The position numbers were made by a program, and so were the translations under genes. Shown one piece after another: positions 10,681 to 22,281 of a stretch of DNA of 64,000 nt (position 1 is its first letter; each line of letters begins with the position of its first letter). The stretch is from Carposina sasakii (taxonomy: Eukaryota; Arthropoda; Insecta; Lepidoptera; Carposinidae): positions 11,718,001-11,782,000 of the forward strand of contig CP053154.1 of the NCBI GenBank assembly GCA_014607495.2. The letters are read 5' to 3'. Below the pieces are notes generated by a model. The model was not told the DNA's origin. It did not search any database and was given only the letters and a program-made list of their open reading frames with translations.

Positions 10681-11440
10681 GGTGACTAACAGCAATTTCG
10701 GCGAATACAGTAATACCACCAAATCCACCAAAATAGCCACACCAAAATTACAATTTTGTAGTTTTTCGTAAATTAGTAATAACATATAGTATTTACGCTT
10801 TTCGATTCTCTTTTAATTGAAATAGTTCCCCATTACTTTTGCTGTCCATTAAAGCTCATTCTGTTACCGTTAAGTTTTACCAATATTTCAAATTAAGACA
10901 CCAATATTGCAAAAAAACTGTCGCACTTGTCTGAAAAATATTTCATAAATTTCTGACGGGAAAACTATAGCACGTGGAGCAGAACTGATCACGATGGGTG
11001 ACCAAGACTTGCTTAAAATAGGGATATGTTCCAGGTTCTTCGAAACGCACTGTAGGGATATATAGAGTCCCTTTTATAATTTCCATCAAAATTATGTATT
11101 TCGCTCAGACAGATCTTCTATCGGTATTTTAAATTTAACTGATATTCTATATACCCTGATTATACTATTAATTAGTAGATTAACTTAATATGTTCAGAAA
11201 ATAATATTAGTTTTGTTTGTATTTCTTACGTTTTTTCATTAAACAATGAAAGTACACATTAAAGTAGATTGTGGACAGACCACCAAAATATGAAATGAGT
11301 AGTTAATTAATTTTTATCTCTTAAAATATTCTATACAGGAAATTTTTAATTATTGCCTCATTAGCGTAGGTACAAGTACTACTTTAAAAAAATATAATTA
11401 CACATAAATATTCCACCAAATACCGCATTTTCAGTGACGC
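10677..11440. repeat. CACCAAAATT-rich repeat, right block
   Basis: From GAATTTTGGTGAC (10676) to about 11430 the motif family continues: CCACCAAAATAG, CACACCAAAATTAC, GACACCAATATTG, ACCACCAAAATATG and TCCACCAAATAC. Units are sparser and more diverged than in the left block. No ORF or terminal repeat was identified. Confidence 0.5.
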
Positions 11441-14400
11441 CGCGAAAAAAATACGTCTGTGCAATTCACTCTTAACCATCACTTTTTAAATTACATTATT
11501 GGCAACGTTATTTTTTTCATCCCGGTAGCTATACACTAGCCAAATCTCGGTAAACAAAGCTGAATCCCTCAGCACAATGTTTTTTTATGATGAAACGATC
11601 ATTAAATTTGTAAAATATTTCCGTCCTTTGTATTTTTCTAATTAAAAGAAGTTTCATTTACTTACTTGATTCTTACTGTGGATCACTGGATGAATTTTAT
11701 TTGAAAAGAACTTATTATCTACGTATTAAACTGAATGTCATTAAGTTCATTACTGTAAAACCCATCTCAAATGTAAGAAAAAAAAAACCTCATTCTCTAA
11801 CAAGACAAATTAAGTTATTCTTACGGGTATCTGATGTAATTCTATGTGCCAGCGCGCAGAAAGTGTAAGCAAAGATTTTTTATTTAACGGGCCGCTATTA
11901 CGCCAGGGCAATTTTTGGACCCTAAGTAGGGTTTTCATTTTAAATTACACGTACAATAAAATGCTGCGGGCGTATAAATGAAACAATCGCATGCTGAATA
12001 AACGGTGTCGTTTCTGCAAAACCGGGCCGCTCGTCTTCGTGGGTAATTCAATGCCAACTTGACTTTTCTCTACGCCTGTATCTATACCTTAAATCTACCC
12101 AATAAAAAACGAATTGACAGATTTGTTTCAAAGAAGAATACGCGTTATCAGCCCAGTCTGTCTAGCCTACTAGTAAATGATAAGATAAGATAAGATAATT
12201 CTTTATTTGCTCATAAACATAGTAGTTACAGATGTTATATTTATAATTTGTCCTCATGTTTAGCCAGTCAGACTTAGCATGCAAAATATCTACACACAGT
12301 AATATATTATTTACATTTCTATAATTGTACACAGCATAATATATAGTAACTCATAGGTAACATATAAAGCTTACAATTTAATAATCTCAGGAAATGAAAA
12401 GGCCAATTTCCAATAATATAAAATCTTAAGCAATTGTACACACATTCAATAACTGAAAACACACTGAAACTGTTATGAGTTTACCGACGGAAAATTCCAC
12501 TGGATAATGAATAATGGGTGAATTTATCTCTCGAAATCCTTGTGCCTACGTAGATACTATTTTTAAGAACAGTTAAACATGGAATTTAGCATATTTCTAC
12601 AAAAAAAGTCATTATGTCTTTGTTTCTTCTGTCAATTTTAGCTGAGATTTTAGCTATAAATTTTTAAGATGAAAAAAGGCGGAAGCGACATAAAGCATGA
12701 AACAGTATAGGTACAGAAAACATTCCGACATTTCCAATCGAGAAGCCTGATTGTATCGGCGCGGCGCAGCGTGCAGCCTGAACACTGAAATGTCTGGAAT
12801 CGAACATGAAACCATTGTAATATTGCATAAAAATCCAGTATCACAATATTCTCTAATATTGCCTTGAGGTAGATGGAGTTTGTGCTAAATAAGTAGTAAC
12901 TAGGTACTTACGCTAAGCCCTTTGAATCTAAATTTTATTCAATGGCCTTTAGTACTTGACTACAGGGGAAGAAAAGGCCAACGGACTTTTGAATGGACAA
13001 TATAAAATAACAAACAATGGTTTTCGATTACGTAACGTCATTCAAGATTATAGGTATTTTTTATAGACGTACATAATCCATTGGTGTTTTGATTCTGCGA
13101 ACTGTTATTTTTATATTGTTTAATATTAGATGTCATGTAAAGTAAGATTTAAAACAAAATTGCAATCCGCCTCGTACATATAAGTAAAATGTATTTTCCG
13201 TGTATAAAATATCTTCGTTTCTAACGTAAATAGTAAATCATATGCCCTTGTACTCCAAGAATCGTCTCTTCCGTAAAATATTTGTCTGTGAAATGTATTG
13301 TTTATTTGTTCGAAACATAACCATAATACGAGTATCATGTTGAATTGTTATCATTTTAACATATTTTGTTTATACAATTTAAACCATATTTAAGCAACTC
13401 CGACGGTGTAGGCTTTCTTCGATATTTCCCACGAAATCATTCGAGTAGCGTATAAAGGAGAGCACCAAATATTTTAGAGAAATTTCGTTTTGTTTTTAAA
13501 GCCTTAAACTGTAACTTAAAGCCTATTTTTTTCTTAATTATTTGCATTCAGTTACAACAACTCAACACCTAAGAGCCACCTAAATTAGTCGTATCCCATC
13601 ACTTCAAATTAATTTCTGGAGAGCGCGAAAAGTAAAAAAAAGTACGAATTTTAGGAGAGGGAGAGTAAATAAAAAAGACAGTAAATTAAATAAAGTTGCC
13701 TCGTGCCGACGCTAACACAATGGTTGAGATTCCAGAGACAGCCACGACTCTTAATGAGGATTCCTCACCTCCCTACATCGGAGAGTAGGTATGCGGAATA
13801 TTTAAGTTAAAATTAATAGATGATGTTGTTTTGGTCTCTGAATGTTGATCATTCGGAAAAAAATTGTCTAATAATATTTACAAATTTCAACAGAGATGTT
13901 TGATTGTTTTACTAAAGCCCAATATTCTAATCCATTTATATACTTAGGAGCAAATGGGAATTGGAACAAAACGCTATATTCCGCCGTAAAGTAGTTGGGG
14001 TAAATACCCGCGGGTAAACGTACTGATCGATTTTGCCGCGATTTGTTTGTTCACGTTGGATCACTTCAGAATCGATTACGTGACGCTGCTAGCTGTTCTA
14101 TACGATTAATTTTTGATGTGTTAATTTTTGGGCATAATTTATAAAACTACCTAATTAAACCTACTTTTTTGTTAGTCTCTTTGTGTTACAGTGACAAATA
14201 CAGGTAGACGATGGAAAACGTAAAATACTAATTTATAAAAAATCTTCACTTGATATAACCATACAATAACTAGTTCCCAGAAGGAGTCATCAATGACAAA
14301 AGTACACTGGGTGAAATAAAAAACGAGGCAAAACTCCCGCATCCTCCGCTCTTCTAGACCGCCGATTGTTATCAAATTAATTACATATCTCAAATATAGG

Positions 14401-14477
14401 TATAATGATCAATCAAAAATAAATCCATCTATTTTCTTTTGAATATAGTTTACTTACATGTTTTTCTTTTGTTTCAG
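11441..14477. other. AT-rich sequence, no gene recognised
   Basis: If the host gene has a 5' exon upstream, this is intron. I searched for a phase-1 exon that would join to 14478 and found none. The only clear landmark is a (GATAA)n run followed by TTCTTTATTTGC at 12178-12212, annotated separately. A short exon-like ATG frame at 13731-13793 was rejected. Confidence 0.5.
12178..12212 (-). repeat. LINE 3' tail, (TTATC)n type
   Basis: GATAAGATAAGATAAG followed by ATTCTTTATTTGC. On the minus strand this reads GCAAATAAAGAAT then (TTATC)n, a short-repeat tail as found at the 3' end of some LINEs. A related end with an (AGAAT) run is at 17466-17500. How far the LINE body extends to the right is unknown. 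Confidence 0.45.
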
Positions 14478-14563
14478 GTGTACAGATAGCATATATCGCA
14501 ATAATAGGAACTCAAATGTTTATGATCGTCCTTAGCATATTCCTGTTTTACGGAATATATAAA
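14478..14563 (+). CDS. Exon of a multi-pass membrane protein (first exon visible)
   Basis: This 86-nt exon follows a strong acceptor (pyrimidine tract ending TTTTGTTTCAG) and ends at AAA|GTAAGT. It begins with two bases completing a split codon (phase 1) and then encodes 28 residues with the hydrophobic stretch IAYIAIIGTQMFMIVLS, continuing through IFLFYGIYK. That is one membrane helix ending in a basic residue. It leaves phase 0 and joins in frame to 15226. The combined layout (helix, short basic loop, then PW-containing helix) resembles small insect four-transmembrane proteins of the DUF4728/pasiflora type; that family call is from memory. The N-terminal part, probably the first helix, was not found. 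Confidence 0.75.
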
Positions 14564-15225
14564 GTAAGTATTCAACAAGCCTTTAGTAAAGACCTATTTA
14601 TTTTTATTATCCATTATCCAACTATGTGCCACAAAGACGCAGTCAAAGGAATTTTATTAAAATTCATAAACTGTACGGACTACTGCGTGACCTTTAACGT
14701 TGCAAAACGTTAAGCGCTTGATCGGGACTATGTTGTCGTGCTATAAAAATAAATTCTGACCTATTTAATTCCTCTTGTATAATTTATTTGGTCCTTGTAA
14801 AATATTATGGACCGTTTTTTACTCACTTAGAGACTGTTTCAATATCGAAGTCCTGCTAATTATCATGAAACCATGTATAATAAATGAAAAGTTTTCGAAT
14901 TGAAAAGACACTGGCGCCTATCTCCGAGCCTTTATAACTGAAACGAAGTGTAGAAAAAATATTTGTGCGACAAAAATATTCCGCTTTTTTATGGGCATTT
15001 ATATTCATTTGACATAATAACTTTCTTTAGAAGTCTGACAAAAGGAATTTGTGGTGTTGCTGACGTGCCTCCAACTTTTGACACCCTAAGATCTGCCGCC
15101 ATAAATATGTAATCTGCTTTTATAAACTTTATTGATTATTTACCTTAAAATATTTAAGTATTTTATTGTATGGACTATTAAAAAATATTTAATTATTAAA
15201 TATATATTACATGCAATTGTTGCAG
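14564..15225 (+). other. Intron (662 bp), phase 0
   Basis: Bounded by GTAAGT and TGCAG. AT-rich, with no repeat copy recognised in it. Confidence 0.7.
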
Positions 15226-15333
15226 GAAAATGTGGCGTTTCTGGTGCCGTGGGTAGTCGGATGTATGACCTTCATGGCCTTGGAGGCGATGGCCATGGTT
15301 TACTCCAATATACTTAGAGATCATGTTAATAGA
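15226..15333 (+). CDS. Exon of the multi-pass membrane protein
   Basis: This 108-nt exon (36 codons, phase 0 at both ends) lies between TGCAG and GTAAGT. It begins ENVAFLVPWVVGCMTFMALE, a membrane helix with a Pro-Trp near its start, and ends SNILRDHVNR, a short hydrophilic loop. A 'LxPW' start to the helix after a short basic loop is what I recall of DUF4728-type proteins. Synonymous positions here are richer in G and C than the surrounding intron, supporting true coding sequence. An upstream in-frame ATG at 15211 lies in the intron and is unlikely to be a start. Confidence 0.8.
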
Positions 15334-15383
15334 GTAAGTAATATTTTATTATGTCAATATATAATTATATATTTAACAATATA

Positions 15384-15950
15384 CAGGGTGTGGGTGACTG
15401 CCAGATATATACTGAAATTCTGAACAAGTACCATTGCATTGATATACGACAGTGTTATTACTCGCAGGAAATGTATTTTTGATTTGATTATCTGTAATCA
15501 GTGCTCTTCGCGCCAATTGTATCGGGCGATCCAGTAACTAATTAAATGCGCTACAGGGTGTAACAAAAAGGGTATGTTAAGCGAAAAGCTATGTAAATGC
15601 CCACTATAGAGTTCCTTGTGGATAGGTTCTCTACTATTTACATAGCTTTTTGTGTTACACCCTGTATATTGCTGTTTTTGGATCACCTATAACTCTCCAT
15701 TAGGGTTGATCAGTTATTTGAACTTTTTAGAGGGCTTTTTTTTTAAAATCATCTTTTGGTTAAGATTTTATTTTTAAGTCATTATCTAAGGCCTAATTAA
15801 ACGAAAAAATATTATTAAATTTTTCTGAAAATATGAAAAAAAATCAGAAAATTTTGGAATTTTCTGTGAAAATTTTCAGTGTTTTCCGCCTCAGAAATCA
15901 TGGTCTGAAGTCATGGTATCAATATTTGCCTGACTGTCACAAACACCCTG
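15384..15950 (+). mobile_element. TA-flanked CAGGGTG element, family B
   Basis: Begins CAGGGTGTGGGTGACTG and ends with the inverted counterpart CAGTCAC-like TGACTGTCACAAACACCCTG. TA flanks both ends (15382-15383 and 15951-15952). A related copy on the minus strand ends at 54321 and shares internal sequence (GAACAAGTAC, AATTGTATCGGGCGAT, TTAGGGTTGATCA). A 5' piece lies at 49601. There is no ORF. It contains a nested family A MITE. Superfamily unassigned; TA targets occur in Tc1/mariner/pogo-type elements. Confidence 0.7.
15554..15664. mobile_element. Palindromic MITE, CAGGGTGTAAC family A (short)
   Basis: This 111-bp near-palindrome runs from CAGGGTGTAACAAAAAGGG to GTTACACCCTG with TA on both sides. 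It is inserted inside the family B element, so it is younger than that element. It lacks the central foldback found in the ~260-bp copies at 25253, 47374 and 52308. Confidence 0.85.
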
Positions 15951-16947
15951 TATTTGTTTCTAAATAAATAAAATATTTTATATAGGACAGGGATAGTGAA
16001 CTAGTGACACATTGCTGAAACGCAACAGAATACTATTTTGGGCGCGTCACTGATCACGAAATTCACGAGACGTCTATGACCTCATTAAACATTTTCTTTA
16101 GAAAAATTAGCACGTTGTAGCATTAAGGTTTGCCTACTCTGCTATAAGGGTTAGCTCATTTAAAAAAAAACTACCATACACATAACGCCTTAAAGCATAA
16201 ATGACAAATATTCTATTGTCTTATTACACGTGCGCTATGACAAAAGCTATTTATTCGTATTCGCCAATATAATGCTTATATCCGATGTATTATACGCGAA
16301 TGCTCGCAGTAAGTACCCACTTTAATGTAATATTCAATTGAATCGTCTTTTATTTTGGATAAGATTAGGTTACTTTATTCATTAGGTTTTTCAATGTAAT
16401 AAAAAAGGATCGAATAGAAAAATCTGCGTAAGAAGACTAACTTACCTTATGAAAATATAATGTGGAAAGAAAATGCAAATACAGAACTACAAACAAAGTA
16501 TGTGCTTAGAATTTATATGAATGTGTTCAGAAATATAGCAGAAATATAGATCCACTTATAGAAAATTATATATAGCATGCCTTGGTTCTTCTGATATAAA
16601 CAGAACGAGAGGTCGTGTGTGATAGAAGTAATTCAAAATTAAATAGAAATTTACGATTTTTTTGCAAATGGCCGTTAGTTACAGGTTGGTACAGGCTACA
16701 GTCCAATACCAACAGCATCTTGAAAACATTCGCAGAAAAATATGACTCGCCTATGCCAGTTCTGCAAAATATTGGTGAGGCAGTCAGAAATTGATAGTGA
16801 TTGTGTAGTAGTAACATTTTTTTTTATGTAGTCATAATGTGCAAACTAACATAGGATATAAATTGTTACTAACCAGCGGGCCTACGACACCTAAATAAAT
16901 AAATAAGTATAAAAATATTATTTCATTATACACCACACCAAACTAAA

Positions 16948-17066
16948 CTAATACAGTGGTTAGAGCACTAGCACGGTATGCAGAGGTCGTGCGTTCGATT
17001 CCCACTCGATTCCCATCGATCCCAGAAAAAATTTTCATTTACTTTATTAATAATTTTATAAACTAC
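16948..17066 (+). mobile_element. tRNA-derived SINE copy
   Basis: Contains GTGGTTAGAGCAC (A-box) and GGTCGTGCGTTCGATTCCC (B-box), an internal RNA polymerase III promoter as in tRNA genes. These share GCACGGTATGCA with the minus-strand copy at 8312-8425. The downstream part (CTTTATTAATAATTTTATA) also matches. A short duplication (TCGATTCCCA twice) follows the B-box. Confidence 0.65.
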
Positions 17067-17096
17067 TACACTAAAGGGCAAGACCTTCATGTTGTA

Positions 17097-17226
17097 CTAG
17101 CGGCCGCCCGCGACTTCGTCTGTGTAAAGCGGCTTTGCACCCTTGCGAAAGCCGGGGCGGATCGCAGTTACATACATAAACCTTCCTTTTGAAGCACTCT
17201 ATATATTTTTAAAAAAACCGCATCAC
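17097..17226 (-). mobile_element. Helitron 3' part, family 2 (5'-truncated)
   Basis: On the minus strand this ends in GC-rich sequence (GACGAAGTCGCGGGCGGCCG) then CTAG, followed by T. The interior matches the family 2 copies at 39860-40063 and 51853-52063, for example AGAGTGATTCACAA-like and AACCTTCC sequence. The 5' terminus (TCACTACATATTATAAAAC in the other copies) is missing. Confidence 0.65.
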
Positions 17227-17465
17227 GTTGCGTACTGTTATCTGTGGTTGCGTAGTTTGGTAATTTAATTGCACCAACTTTAAGGCTACGAGTATGTCCA
17301 AACTCTTCCATATGAATACGTCCCCCTGTATATGTAACCCTTTTCTTGTCGATACTTTAATATTTTTTTATTTCGTCTTTAAGTCAATTCTTTATTTCAA
17401 TTTATACAATTGGATGGATAAAAACTTAAATCTTTAAGTTATCTTAAATCTATTATAAAAAGTAA

Positions 17466-17500
17466 ATAGAATAGAATAGAATTTCTTTATTTGCCATTGT
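17466..17500 (-). repeat. LINE 3' tail with short tandem run
   Basis: An AGAAT-type run followed by TTCTTTATTTGCC, comparable to 12178-12212. On the minus strand this is GGCAAATAAAGAA and then the short repeat, consistent with the 3' end of a LINE. Confidence 0.4.
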
Positions 17501-18869
17501 ATAGGGTACATTACGGGTGGTGGATTATATAAGTACAAAATCTCCTATACAGCCATAAACATACAGCATGCAAGAAAAAGTTATAACTACTTTAAAATAA
17601 CTTTCATTGGTTGGTTGGTGTATAATTTATTGTAGGTATGTATCCGTATTGTGTTACAATGTATAATCATTATTCTACCTTTTTAATATATGTGATGTTA
17701 GTGTGCCTAATCTTAATAAATAAATAAATAAATTTGTCCCGCTAATAAAAAGGTTGGCCTATTGTTAGCTGGCACAAGACAAGTGTAATCTCAAATCAGA
17801 TTGGCACTGGGATATGGTGTAAGCAAATAAAAAGTATAGTGATAAGAGGGGTAAGTACCAACCTTTTCGATAATCCGTAACGCTATCGTCAAACTGTCAA
17901 ATCACATAGATTTTGCTAGCGAGTCGCTAGGCGTTACGACGCGTAAAAAGGTTCGTGCTTAGGTACCCCATAGAATAAGATCTGTATCCAGCAGGCTGCC
18001 TTGATAATCTTATTTAAAATTTAATAGTAACTCATTTACCTTATTGCTCAGGAAATTACAACGTGATGTTGACGTATGTGGTTCAAGTAAGCAATTCCAT
18101 TTGATTTACCGCTCGCTCATAAATTTCCTGCGCCTCTGAGAGTCAGCTTAAGGCGGCTTCAGATTGTGTCATCATTACCTATACCTATATTGTATCAGAC
18201 CTGCGTATGCGTATAATTTTTTTAGTGTAGATACTTTGTAGTATAGAATAGTAGAATAATGTAGTTTAGAATAAAAATAAAATATTTATTGTGAAATCTA
18301 ATCACACAATATAAATTTTATCATATCCAACAAATGATGAATTACTTGGTAGTTCTTTTCTTATAGAAGCTAACAAAAATAAGCGTCGATGCAACAAGTC
18401 TAGACGAAACTAACGATATTCTGCATAAAGTAATCATTTCCTGAACTTTTTCCGTCGTGGTGACAAACATAAACGCTCTTGATATAATTTTCTTGATTTG
18501 AGAAGAGCATTTGTCTAATTGCCATTTTAAACTTCTTTTTGGTAAAAATTAAGAAAAGAGCTTCTTAATGCTGTATTCATAGGAGAGGATAAGAACCAAG
18601 ATACACTCGCTCCTGGTAAAAGGATTTCCGCCATGTTCTTTATAGGAAACTTATACAGTTCCCAGAAATATTGTTCACATCAATATGTAGGTATCTTGAT
18701 TTACATTTCCTCACATCGCAACTCACCTGTAAGATACCTGCACTCAACCCTTTATTTATGAGTCAATTTATCAAATTACAATCAATATTGTTGTTTCCCA
18801 GAATGTGAACTGGAGGCATATTGGATTTGTGTCCTTGCGCTATTATTTGCACATCACACAGTACAGAGT

Positions 18870-19009
18870 ATTCCAAACCAACCCAGGGATGTTCATACAA
18901 TCTTGAAACATAAAAACATGGGTTTCCGTGTCTCATATTGTGAATAGGTTCTTTATAATGAGCTAATTTTATGACTTTTCGATTAATATACCCCTTTTGT
19001 TACATCCTG
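18870..19009 (+). mobile_element. MITE family A, 3' half
   Basis: Ends TTTTGTTACATCCTG followed by TA. It shares the right half of the family A elements (central part, AATAGGTTCTTTATAATG, TTTTCGATTAA). The left half is missing or too diverged to see. Confidence 0.6.
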
Positions 19010-21084
19010 TATAAAAGATAAACAAACCACACCTTGCACTGCTGTACAATTGACACTTGGGACTAATTCATTTTAATAAAAGTGATGGAATTCCAGAATA
19101 AATCAGAATCACTCTTCATTAAAATGTTATTACTCTTCATTAAAATGTTATTAGGTATTTCAACCTTTACCTGTTGCAAATCCAACTTTTATACAAAGGA
19201 GTTCATTTAATTTAATTGTGATTTCTTCCTAATAGAAGTAAATAAATAAGTAACCTTAAGAACTTTTATTCAGAATTACAGCTAAAGTTTTACGGTCCCA
19301 TAATTTATTTTTTATTTATTTATAGTTACACGGACTTAACGGCATTACAGTTAAACCAATGTAATGTAAGTACAAAATTAGGCTTCAAAGGAATTCAATT
19401 GGATACATTCACTTTGAAACTCGAGTACAGCGACACCCCAGCTCACAACAAACGCCAAATTGATCCAATTATAGTATGGAAATGCCATTGAAAAATGCTT
19501 TTGCACTCTAAAAATTCTTTTTGAAGTCCCCCTTGCTCTTTATTGGCGCGTCTGCTTTAAATAAAATTCAGAATGCGTGAGATGAATGTGGAATTTCCAG
19601 CTGATTATTCCGCTCAGGCGCTTTCATAAAAATGGTAATTAGTAATTAAAATCTAAATGTAAACAAATGTTGTGAGTGTTTGTTTCTTGTTATTTTTTAT
19701 ATATTAAAATTTTGTATTTTAAATGTTTGTCTACGAAATATCAATTTAAAAGGCTCATATTTGAGTTAATTTGAAGTTATCTCGTGCCGACACAAGAGCG
19801 GAATCGGCTTCTTTGTTATTATGTGGAGATATGTATTTGTAAAATAAATCTTACTGGTTGCACATAACAATAATATTATCACTATTAGCATTTCTAAATT
19901 AATATTATTATTTTCCAATATATTAACTAGAAATAACAATAAGTAGGTATATTCTCAATCAAGAATACAGAAGAAAATAATTATATCTTCGTAGACTGTG
20001 TACACTGCAATAAGTAAAGAAATCATATTTACGAAAATAGGCATACAAACAAAACGTGGCTTTTAGATCTCCTTCATGATCCTGCCGCTCTGGCTGCTCC
20101 TTTTTGGAAACACAGACGTGCGTATATGTATCTAATGTAAACAATCTTTACAATTTTATCAAAATTATTTCCCAGTGGAAGCAATGTCCGAAAGAACCTC
20201 CATCGATTAATGATTTGCCGCCCTTGTAATTGTTGTGACGTGTCGACAAATTGGACCAATTAGCTAATAGCACTCGATAGGGATGGCGATTACGAAAAAA
20301 AAACACTTTATGTTAAATTACACAAAATACATAATAATATCTTAGTACCCGAGAAATATTGGCGTCAGGCAGGCAACCGGCCGTAAAACATACGCCAAAT
20401 CCTTAGCAATATGAGTATACGAGTAGAAAGAAACCATATTGCGCTGAGCCCATAAATAATAGATTACGAGCAGACAGATGAGACAAAATATAAGTCTCAA
20501 TATTTACGGCCTTAGGTACGATGTTCTAAATATCGATAGAACAACAGATTATTGATCCTAATTTAAAAAACTATGAAAATAAACGAAAATTTTATCTTCG
20601 ATCTCAATCTCTATTATTGCAATGGAACATTGGACAGTTTTATGAAACAGTTTTTGACAGTTATGACAGTGGTTTTTTTTTTCAAATTGCTTGATAGGTT
20701 GCATTGATCAAACGTGTACATATGCACGCACTTTAGGAAAATACTTACGGCCAATGTCAATACTAGCAATCATAAAGAATCTCAGATTTTTTTATTCCAG
20801 ATTTGAAATTTCGGATGAAAATAATGGAACATTTAATCTGAAATATGCAAAAGTCCCTCGGTCGGTCGGTTATTGAAATTAATATAGGGAAAGCTAACCC
20901 TACTAGCCAAAACGTCATAAAATACGTAATTTCGGTAGTAGGCCGCATATAATTGACGGTTATATTATGTGTAACTGGGTCCGACCGGAAACTGTGTGTT
21001 GTTTATACATATAGGTACCTACCTACTTACATAAACGGTGGGTATTTATAAAAACAAAATATGGCTACGGCGTTCTATGGGTTA

Positions 21085-21260
21085 GATGGAGTTTGAACTG
21101 CAGGATCACGAAGAAGATCCTTACAGCCACGTTTAGCATAGCATATCCAGATGTTAAAGATTTGTGAAAGTTGCTAGCTGATCGCCTGAGGGAACCCCCC
21201 TGAGTTCCTTAGTTAGCTCTTACGACGTGCGAAATGCGTCTGATGTAATCTTTGAATTAA
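21085..21260. repeat. Interspersed repeat (three copies in window)
   Basis: Shares landmarks in order with 46065-46215 and 48660-48880: GATCACNAAG, CAGCCACGTTTAGCATAGC, GTTGCTAGCT/GTTGCTAGTC and ACGATATGCACGNAAGGAG-like sequence. The copies are diverged and have no ORF. Ends are not defined. Confidence 0.5.
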
Positions 21261-21444
21261 TTCTATATAGGTAATTTAAGTGAACTTTTATGTAACATGC
21301 GTCGTTTTTACAATTATTTTATATTTTACAGTCATTAAGTACTAAAATCACATAAATTAAAACATTTTCTTACAAAAGACCTTACAGTGCCAAGTATTAG
21401 ATACAAGAATAATATTCGGATTAAATCTATAATTATGCATTATA

Positions 21445-21837
21445 CAGAATGTTTTTTCGTTGCCACCCGTAAGGAAGGGTACGTACTCTATATATCAAAT
21501 AAAGTAAGTTTATGCCAAAAAAAAAAATGTTGGGAAACGATGTAAATTTTTTTGTTTTTTTTTTTAATTCATTGATCGGGCGAAATTTATAGTATAAACA
21601 CTGAATGTTTATGCTAGTTTTATCATAGACAGATATTAATTATTTCTCGTAGAAAAAAAATCTGCTACGCGCGTCAATGTGCATTTATGCAGAAAAACGC
21701 AGTCTATTTACGCAACTTTGGACCCTAATATCTTGGGAACTAGACACTTCCCAGGTATGCTTCCGTGGAGAAAAATGATCGTGATGATGAGGAGATTCCG
21801 TAGTTTTCGGGAACGTTGACGACCAAAAATCATTCTG
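21445..21837 (+). mobile_element. TA-flanked CAGAATG element, family C
   Basis: A 393-bp element from CAGAATGTTTTTTCG to CATTCTG with TA on both sides. It shares nearly its whole length with 61539-61915, and its end with the truncated minus-strand copy at 42831-42986. The interior includes AAATAAAGTAAGTTTATGCC and TTCGGGAACGTTGACGACC. There is no ORF. It ends about 90 bp before the exon at 21931, so it lies close to the branch-point region. Confidence 0.8.
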
Positions 21838-21930
21838 TATTGCAACTACTTAAGCTTAAATGTATTGCAATCATGTGCAATGCTTAAATGTATCTCCTTG
21901 ACTTTTTTTAATAATATAATTTTGTTTCAG

Positions 21931-21990
21931 CAATTCGATGCAATGTGCAAAGCCGAAATATCGTTTCTAATACCAAGAATACTATTAAAT
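21931..21990 (+). CDS. Exon of the multi-pass membrane protein
   Basis: This 60-nt exon (20 codons, phase 0 at both ends) follows TTTTGTTTCAG and ends at AAT|GTAAGT. It encodes QFDAMCKAEISFLIPRILLN: an acidic/basic loop, then the first part of the last membrane helix, which continues in the next exon. The donor is unusual because the 20 bp spanning the exon end and donor are perfectly duplicated in tandem (see 21981-22020). It joins in frame to 24417. Confidence 0.78.
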
Positions 21991-22020
21991 GTAAGTATAA
22001 ACTATTAAATGTAAGTATAA
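21981..22020 (+). promoter_or_regulatory. Tandemly duplicated splice donor
   Basis: ACTATTAAATGTAAGTATAA occurs twice with no spacer (21981-22000 and 22001-22020), giving two identical donor sites 20 bp apart at 21991 and 22011. The upstream donor keeps the reading frame into the last exon. The downstream donor would add V-S-I-N-Y and then TAA (22006-22008), ending the protein before its last helix is complete. Which donor is used cannot be told from sequence. Confidence 0.85.
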
Positions 22021-22281
22021 ACGTCTTTATTTGTTAAGCTTACATTTCGCATTATTATATTCTACACTAGTAGGTAAAATACCTATACTGTAGTTTGACT
22101 AAAAGCTACGTTGTCAGTCCCATACTCAGACATACAGTAGGACCAACACAAACTTAACACAATCACATTCTTAACACAATCGTCATACAAGCATAATATG
22201 TATTTGACATTGTAACGACTTTCACGAACCGTCAAAAAGTTCGTTCGTGCCCTACAGTACCTATATCTGCGGGACAAGCCG

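Larger units (their letters stand above)
15334..21930 (+). other. Large intron (6.6 kb) filled with repeats
   Basis: Runs from GTAAGT to TTTGTTTCAG. Recognised contents are a TA-flanked DNA element with a nested MITE (15384-15950), a SINE (16948), a Helitron end (17097), a LINE tail (17466), a MITE 3' half (18870) and another TA-flanked element (21445-21837). Between them, mainly 15951-16940, 17500-18870 and 19010-21080, I see only AT-rich sequence with no supportable gene. Confidence 0.65.

Noticed and set aside
13731..13793. ATG frame followed by GAGTAG|GTATG, resembling a first exon with a donor
   Set aside because: The TAG stop lies in frame directly before the donor, and no frame ends in the phase 1 needed to join the exon at 14478.
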